A DNA stretch of 25,879 bases, taken from positions 210,187 to 236,065 of the forward strand of contig NMRA01000604.1 of assembly GCA_002633005.1 (NCBI GenBank), given 5' to 3'. The notes beneath the pieces were generated by a model. That model was not told where the DNA came from. It searched no databases and worked only from the letters and a program-made list of their open reading frames with translations. The translations under genes were made by a program, and so were the position numbers. This DNA is from Phoronis australis (Eukaryota > Phoronida > Phoronidae). Below, one piece after another: positions 19,990 through 25,879 of the stretch (its first letter is position 1; each line of letters starts with the position of its first letter).

Positions 19990-21384
19990 AGGGGAAAAAC
20001 AGAGGAGGGTTTCCCCCATTCGGTGCTATGCGCATCTATAATCGTGCTTTGAGCAAATGTTCACAGACAAAATGTTGGGCCCGCTTGTGATATCCTATAT
20101 CTGCCACTGACGATATGTTTAACTACATTCTGCACCGGTGTCCACTCTCTTCCAGTTTCGTATAGACCTTCGTGTTTTACGGAAAGTAACTAATTTGCGT
20201 ACATCTGATCTACTAAAAATACGCACAGGTTTTTTTGGATGTTGAAAACGTGTGTATAGTTTACATGTATTTGCGGAATTTAGAAATCTTACATTGGGGG
20301 GATTAAAACGGATGTTGAATATTGCCAAGTAAATAATGACAGCTATCCATGTGATTAGAAAGTAGTCACTTTATCGAAGTAATTACATAGAAGGCTTAGT
20401 GTAAAGAAACTGTGTTCTCCCCCAAATTTCAATTAATTAACTCGCAATCAGTTGAACTTTCTGTTAACAGAACTCATCGTCATGTGACAGCACCATGGCT
20501 CATATCTAGACAACTTTGTGTTCGCAGTATCGATTTAAGAAACATGTGTGCGTACCGAAGTTCATTGTAGCGAACACACAGTTTGTGATGACGAGCACGC
20601 TTATGTTAACTTTTATTAGGAATTCTCATTCATTGCAAAATGACACCCAGTTCATACATGTACGTTGGTGAAAAAGGTGGCGGTCATATGTCGCCAACTT
20701 TAACTGCATTTAGAAAATGAGTCTGACGATAAAAAAATCGAGTGGATATGGGCCACATACCCTCAACCTCTTAACTAACTTTGTTGACGGTGATAAGGCC
20801 ACCCGCCCTTATACATGTACATGTACACATCATCATGTGCTTGAATATGGCGCGTTATCATCAAGTACAACAATAAAGAAAATACATGTACGTCAAAGTG
20901 CAAGGCTTTATCGTCTTGCAAAAGAACACTATAGAAAACTGGCTGATTTCCAAACAATATGTTAGGGCACAATATGTACAAAATTTCTTTGATTTACAAG
21001 CCTTGGAAAACGTACTTTGCAGACGCTTANCCCCCCCCCCCCGAAATCCGCTATTGAACTGTGCTCCGCACAACAGAACGGCTGGGCAAATGTTGCGAGG
21101 ATTTACGTAGGCCTACTTTTCTTTAGGATAACAGTGCTAATAAAGTTCAAGCTCAAGCCTATCGCCCAGTGTTGAGAGAGGGGTTTAGACAATTAAGAAA
21201 GCTTTATTTCGTCAAGTTCTTGATAAAAGGTTTACAGTAGTTTGAATTAAACATTGTATAGTTCTTTGAAGATATTCTTGCCATCGTTGTCACAGAAATA
21301 CTTCCAAGAGTGATTACCAATGACTCTTCTCTACTAAAGATAGAGAGAGTGTACATGTACGTTAACTTGTTAACACATAATTTC
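19990..21384. other. Spacer with assembly gap; nothing recognised
   Basis: Contains an N at 21030 followed by a 12-base C run (21031-21042), a sequencing or assembly difficulty. An inverted pair tgtgttcgc/gcgaacaca lies at 20517-20525 and 20570-20578. Several TACATGTAC palindromes occur. No gene seen. Confidence 0.4.
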
Positions 21385-21535
21385 ACATTGACGTTTTTTT
21401 TGTTTTCTGTCGTATACTCGTTCACAATACACTCCATGTAACGTTTTAGTTAACATTTTGTTTATTTTTCAAATTGTATTTAAATAAGGAATTAAATTAC
21501 ATATTCGTGGGTTCCTCGCACTCGCCTTAATATAG
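21385..21535. repeat. Dispersed repeat, copy 2 (pair with 15088-15245)
   Basis: Same orientation and block order as the copy at 15088-15245. It ends immediately before the left inverted arm at 21549, so that element may have inserted beside or into it. Confidence 0.6.
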
Positions 21536-21548
21536 CTTTAATCTTCTA

Positions 21549-21900
21549 GTCAGGTTCACTATGACCAAATTTTGACATTCGTTGGAAATTTTTGGGGAAA
21601 ATTGAAACTACACATTTTTGGAAACCTCATGGAATGACAAATCAGAAAAAATAATTGATTCCATTTCAGGTGGCCATTTGGCGGCCACCTTGGATTTTCA
21701 AAAATGGCGTCGGTAAAATAAATTTTGCCCAATATATTCGCCCTTGGGTCACTGAGAGTGTTACTTTTTATGGCTACACCTGCAGTTCTGAGGTCAATGG
21801 GTTGAAAATTTTAATTTTATTTGCAGCCATCTTAGAATTTCAAAAATTGTACCCGTAAAATACTTAGAATGTTAGTTTAAAGGGCTGCACCCAAATTTTG
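21549..21900. repeat. Left inverted arm with internal ~142-bp duplication
   Basis: Internal units start at about 21680 (ggcggccaccttggatttt) and 21823 (gcagccatcttagaattt). It matches the reverse complement of 23700-24057 throughout. Confidence 0.75.
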
Positions 21901-22069
21901 TGAGGTAGGCCTAAGGAATTGAAAAACACTATTTCTAAAATGATAATAAAAACTAAATGACTTTAATAACAGCTGCGAACCCCCAGAAGATTTAAAGGAA
22001 TCACGGAATCACAGACAGTCAGATGGCACATAATTTTTGCAGTAACCACGCTAATCAGGCTGAGGATCA

Positions 22070-23510
22070 ATGACGAGAACAACAGAAGTTGTAGTCTGGT
22101 GAGAAAATCGACCAAAAACATTCGAATTCACCCTAATACCAAACGCAATCTTTGTTGACTGTGGGGAATTGCTGCAACGCACAGACAGGTGGAATCGAAT
22201 CCACCTTATGCAGAAACTTTGGGAAGCAGACATCTTAGAACAGGACAGTCCTCAAGCTGTAAGAGTGGTTCTAGATCCAGAAAACATCCACTGAGTGTGT
22301 TTCACCTAACCACAAAACTGCATGTGATTATAACGATACCATTCTGGTTTTTGACACCCACGAAGACAACTCTTTGAAACATGCCACAACAGAAAAAAGG
22401 CAGATAAAGGGTCAAGTACAGTACCAGATTAGAGGTGAGACTTACTCACAGGACTAACCAATAAGCCGCTTCCTCTCATATGACCATAAAAGTCTCAACA
22501 TACTGAATATCTGTCTGCACAGACATATGATTGTAGTAAAGACTCTGCCAAGATAGCCATTACTTCAGCTTTAGGATGTACAAAGAGCAACCAACTTGAT
22601 CTACGTTTAAAAGAAAACGATCATGAAAAGCAGATATATTGTTAATACACTGTACATAATGCAGTTCTGGCATCACATCAAATACTCCCTGATTCTCAGA
22701 TGATGTTTTTTCACCTGACACAGATTTACTGGTACCCGTCATTACCTATTATGACGGGCTTCTCAGAAATACTTCAGTCCCCACGGCATCTGGTATTGTG
22801 GACGTGAATTCAATATGGGCAATATTAGGTGCTGTCCGGGAAACGGCTCGTCCTGCTTTCCATGCTTTTACATGGACACAACAACACTGGTCCATTCTGT
22901 AGGATGAATATATATTTGAAGGCAAACACTGATGATATCAATGCACTGTAGACTTTTTGTACTGCTATTGAAGTAACAGGTGGACTGCTTTTCACATTAG
23001 CCCCTTTTACATGTGCATACTCACCACAGGGTATATACGCAAATAGCATCCCAGATATGAAATGGTACCTCTTCTGTAAACGTACGGCTGACAACGACAA
23101 ATGTCCACCAACCATTGGTGCTTTGAAACAGCATGTGCTGAGGGTGTTTATTCAAGCCCGAATGTGGGTCAGGCAGTCATTGCTCGACAGGAGCCCCTTG
23201 ACCCATTGCATAATGAATTTACAAGAACAAAGATGACCGGCTGAAACAATCACAATTGAGGAGCTTCCTGTGGCAAAGGCTATCATTGAGAAAGTTAGAT
23301 GATGCCAGTGCAAAAAAAAAAAATGCGCTTTCCAGAGATCCTCTTGCCAATCAAAGGACCTACCTAACACATATCTATATCAATAAAGTTCAGATTGAAT
23401 GTCAGAATGGTGATGATGATGTGATTCCTGGTGACAGTAACGGCTGTAGTAACAATCTAAAGACTATTGACACTACAAAAACATACTGTCCTGTTCCTCA
23501 AACGTAAGTA
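22070..23510 (+). pseudogene. Decayed member of an invertebrate multi-copy family with FEN/PIN-like motif order
   Basis: Fragments in three frames line up in the order of a large uncharacterised family: FVDCGELLQRTDRWNRI, KLWEADILEQDSPQAVRVVL; then DTILVFDTHEDNSLKHATTE and KRQIKGQVQYQIRGETYS (22326-22457); PDSQMMFFHL (22688 on, family SPDTDVFVLxL); VDVNSIWAILGAV and PAFHAFT (22798-22872) followed by a shifted DTTTLVHSVG; then IPDMKWYLFCKRTADNDKCP, LKQHVLRVFIQARMW, EELPVAKAIIEKV and CQCKKKKCA near 23305. The family is known to me only as hypothetical proteins with FHAFTGCDTTS. The order VFD...EEADT...DTDVxxL...GCDTT parallels XPG/FEN-type nucleases; that is inference. Stops, frameshifts and lost acidic residues show it is dead. 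Confidence 0.7.
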
Positions 23511-23699
23511 AGTTGTTTAGGCACTGGTTTAGTTTATATGTCTTGAAGGAATCAAGCTCCGAACAAAATACATGTATACCAGAAAGTAGATAGTGATTAC
23601 GTGTGTTGGATTACATGAAGAATGGACTTAGAAAATGTAGCTGCAGATAAATGGGATTTCTTGTTTTATGAATTGGATTTTCAGATTTGTTGACCAAAA

Positions 23700-24057
23700 A
23701 ACTGTGAATGCAGCCATTAAAACTAACAATCTGAGTGACCCAAGAGCAAAGATACTGAGTAAAATGTAATTTTAAGGGCGCCAGGTTTCAAAATCCAAGA
23801 TGGTAGCCAATAAAATTAACATGTCCAATTCCTTGACCTGAGAAATGCAGGTGTAGCCATTAAAACAAACACTCTAAGTGATTCGAAAGCGGAGATATTG
23901 GGCAAAATCCGTTTTTACCGGCGCCACGTTTGAAAATCCAAGATGGCCGCCAAATTGAAACCAATTATTTTTTAATTTTTCATTCCATGAGGTTTCCAAA
24001 ATATATAGTTTCACTTTCCTCAAAAATTTCAACAAAATTACAAAACAAACCTGACTG
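23700..24057. repeat. Right inverted arm with internal ~142-bp duplication
   Basis: Units with aaaatccaagatgg lie at 23791 on and 23932 on. It is the reverse complement of the left arm. The sequence tgcaggtgtagccattaaaa pairs with the left-arm tggctacacctgca. Confidence 0.75.
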
Positions 24058-24277
24058 TACCATTAAATACAAAGCTGACAAGAAGATTACATTCTGCTGA
24101 GAACGGCATTTGTAACGTTGGGAGGTCTTTGATTTGATTTTCTTGTGTTGGTTTATCAGTTTTTTTGGGGGTTCACACTTTCCGAATCATTTGCATTATT
24201 GACGAAAAACATGTAAGCACAGTGTTCCTTATACCAGTAAGATCCAGCGAAGCAAATTGTGAGTCAAGTACCTGTAG
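24058..24277. other. Spacer or intron, nothing recognised
   Basis: AT-rich flank of the 2.5-kb element, ending in the acceptor-like gtacctgtag at 24268-24277. Confidence 0.4.
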
Positions 24278-24395
24278 AACCCGTCTTTGGCTACTGCAAG
24301 TAGCGGGTCCAGGGGTACGTCGGTCGCAGAGGTCGTGAGATTATTTAGAACAACCCCACCCAGCTCTCAGGTGTGTCGTTTATTGATTAAACACG
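24278..24395 (+). CDS. Candidate internal exon, unknown protein
   Basis: It opens after acceptor gtacctgtag, reads NPSLATASSGSRGTSVAEVV then LFRTTPPSSQVCRLLIKHG, and ends at donor ACG|GTAAGC (GT 24396), phase 1. The next candidate exon (24580) starts in the matching phase. The composition is protein-like, with no domain recognised. It may belong with the signal-peptide exon at 18095, but the phases do not chain directly. Confidence 0.4.
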
Positions 24396-24579
24396 GTAAG
24401 CCCCTGTACTATTATTCCGTGAATTTGATTATTTATTTTCACAGTATGTTAGGCCCCCTGTCGCTTGCATGGTAATTCCTTGCAATCAGATGTTTCATGA
24501 GAGACGCTACCAGAGGTTAATATTGTTTATTCCAAATACCTATTATGTCCTGTTAACTGAGTGTTCATCTTGATTTCAG

Positions 24580-24646
24580 ACATAGTTCTGAAGATTCGAG
24601 CCACGTCCATAACGTGTGACACTCAGTTCTTACAAAAGCAAGATAA
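24580..24646 (+). CDS. Candidate internal exon, unknown protein
   Basis: Acceptor tcttgatttcag (AG 24578-24579) leads into a frame that, joined to the final G of the previous exon, reads DIVLKIRATSITCDTQFLQK and then QD. It ends at donor AA|GTGAGT (GT 24647). The 67 bp hold two split codons and 21 full ones. A further open frame from about 24690 to TGA 25024-25026 (KTFYDSLIHELPQYVLAKQK ...) has the right phase but only a weak acceptor (gatttaaag). Confidence 0.4.
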
Positions 24647-24989
24647 GTGAGTTTTTATACCTATCTCGTTGCTGTATGTGGATTTAAAGTAACGACTTGT
24701 CTTCAAAGTGGAGGAAAACATTCTATGACTCTTTAATACACGAGCTTCCACAGTATGTATTGGCAAAACAGAAAGGGAAACTTTTGAAAATAATTGAGAG
24801 TACCATGTGCATATGTGTATGCGAAGAGGACGGTTGTTCAGTGACAAGCGGTGGGTTCCTTGCTGTAAGATTGAGATTGACAACACAAGTCGAAAACATA
24901 CTTCTGGAAAACTTTAACTTAATTCTGTGGTTTAGCGACACGTTCCCCCTTCATCTGATTTTGCAATCTCTGACAGTTCTCTGTGATGC

Positions 24990-25560
24990 AAATGTTTGTT
25001 CTTCCAGTTTGCATGAAAGTGAATGATTACATTTTTCTGAATTAGACACGAGTGTTCTGCTACATTGTATGTACATGTAAGTGAATCATTAGAAGACAGA
25101 ACAGTTTTCTGGAAAGGACATGTGTGTTCTGACAAAATCCATCTGCAGTAAGTGACTTATTACATTTATCTGGAACGGACATGTGTGTTCTGCCAAATTT
25201 TACGTAAATGAATAATTACATTTCTCTGAAATGGACTTGTGAGTTCTGCCAAATTGTATATATGTGAATCATTAGAAATGCAGTTTTCCGTAAAGGACAC
25301 GTGTGTTCTGGCAAATCACATCTACATGTAAGTGAATTAGTACATTTACCTGGAATGGACAAACGTTTTCTTCCAAAGTGAACGAAAGTGAGTATTACAT
25401 TTCACTGGGATGCGAATGCGTGGTCTGTCAATTTGCAGGTAAGCGAATTATTACATGTGTCTGAAATAGAAATGTGTTCTCTCCCAAACTTTATGTAAGT
25501 GAATTATTACATGTCTTTGGAATGGACATGTGTGTACTGCCACATTGCGTGTAAGTGCAT
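24990..25560. repeat. ~57-bp degenerate minisatellite, about 10 units
   Basis: The anchor (g)taagtgaattattacat recurs with starts near 25019, 25081, 25152, 25208, 25264, 25332, 25388, 25442, 25499 and 25554, a spacing of 54-71 bp. Each unit also holds a version of ggacatgtgtgttctgcc. Open frames across it on either strand are repeat products. The array stops about 30 bp before the next transposon end. Confidence 0.85.
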
Positions 25561-25592
25561 TTTGGAAACTACAATGGAAAGGAAGATCACTA

Positions 25593-25879
25593 CAGCACAC
25601 ATCACGAATTTTTGGCCGACCGGTCGGAAATTGGTCGACGACCGGCCGTCGACCGGTCGTCTAGCCGACCACCAGCCGACCAACAACGGTCGGCTAGGAG
25701 CCGTCTGCTTAGTCGCCTCTGTGGTCGGCACTTGGGTCGGCTAATTGGTCGCCTAGCGTAGACGACCAATTCGGATTAAGCGTGTCCTTGGTCGGCAATT
25801 AGCATTTTATGACTTAGCGGGTGAACTTTGGACAAACAAACATTTAACTGTTCGCTGTTCGTTTAGCAGTGGCAACTCC
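25593..25879. mobile_element. Second copy of the CAGCACAC element family, inverted, runs off the edge
   Basis: From CAGCACACATCACG at 25593, preceded by TA, the sequence follows the reverse complement of the right end of the 7221-12579 element for all 287 bases to the window edge. There are only about 14 differences by eye. It covers TIR, subterminal array and the start of the 195-bp unit. This copy therefore lies in the opposite orientation. The rest is outside the window. Confidence 0.9.

Larger units (their letters stand above)
21549..24057. mobile_element. 2.5-kb element with ~350-bp inverted arms around a decayed gene
   Basis: The left arm (21549-about 21900) and right arm (about 23700-24057) are inverted copies. 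Shared blocks in order from the outside are agtcaggtt, gaaattttt, ttttggaaacctcatggaat, aaaaaataattg, ggcggcca.cttggatttt, ttttgcccaatat, and tggctacacctgca. Identity is clear but well below that of a recent insertion. Each arm contains two copies of a unit of about 142 bp starting at ggc(g)gCCATCTTGGATTTT. No target duplication could be fixed at the outer edges. The interior holds the pseudogene at 22070-23510. Superfamily unknown. Confidence 0.7.

Noticed and set aside
20861-21110. Open frames across the N and poly-C at 21030-21042
   Set aside because: Sequence uncertain, no protein-like features, and Pro/Gly runs come from the C tract.
22185-22210. tRNA T-arm-like ggtggaatcgaatccacc
   Set aside because: No acceptor or anticodon arms. 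The bases lie within the family pseudogene reading DRWNRIHL.
24932-25135. Minus-strand frame with repeated EHTCPFQK-type blocks suggesting zinc fingers
   Set aside because: The period follows the minisatellite (about 57 bp), not the 84 bp of C2H2 fingers, and stops interrupt other units.
25499-25761. Arg/Pro-rich open frames on both strands at the right edge
   Set aside because: They are translations of the CG-rich subterminal array of the transposon.

Overview
The window looks like nuclear DNA of a marine invertebrate animal, most likely an invertebrate deuterostome (cephalochordate, hemichordate or echinoderm type). The reasons are intron-split genes with canonical GT-AG sites, a receptor tyrosine kinase, an L1/Tx1-type LINE, a degenerate copy of a multi-copy protein family common in invertebrate genomes, AT-rich spacer DNA, and about twenty ACATGTA heptamers. 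The species assignment is tentative. Most of the window is mobile-element DNA and spacer. No RNA operon, CRISPR array or bacterial-type gene organisation is present.

Layout. 1-3320: a 5'-truncated, frameshifted L1/Tx1-like LINE on the minus strand, running off the left edge. It contains a 183-bp near-duplicate on either side of a single N at 3100, which looks like an assembly or haplotype join. 3719-6060: plus-strand exon-like pieces of unknown genes, including a PHD-like Cys/His pattern and a broken coding stretch. 6568-6876: a short repeat. 7221-12579: a 5.36-kb DNA transposon with 71-bp terminal inverted repeats (TIRs) starting CAGCACACATCACG, CG-rich subterminal arrays of GCCGACC-type motifs, a degraded coding stretch and a 195-bp tandem duplication. 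12682-13226: the last two coding exons of a receptor tyrosine kinase (RTK). 13.3-18 kb: spacer with retroelement crumbs and a (GA)n tract. 18095-18143: a candidate signal-peptide first exon. 19.9 kb: a tRNA-derived SINE-like piece. 21549-24057: a second kind of element, with roughly 350-bp inverted arms around a decayed gene that has an FEN/PIN-nuclease-like motif order. 24278-24646: two phase-matched candidate exons. 24990-25560: a roughly 57-bp minisatellite. 25593-end: the start of a second copy of the 5.36-kb transposon family, in inverted orientation.

How it fits together. The best host gene is the RTK 3' end. Its two exons share reading phase across a 276-bp intron and end in a stop just after the kinase domain. 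The large transposon ends 102 bp before the first of these exons, so it probably lies in an RTK intron; no other kinase exon was found upstream. Candidate exons at 18095 and 24278-24646 may be a second plus-strand gene whose introns are filled with mobile elements. The most unusual items are the two TIR-bounded systems. One has dense palindromic GGTCGGC/GCCGACC arrays at its ends. The other seems to carry a member of a nuclease-like family between long, internally duplicated inverted arms. All recognised element proteins are broken.
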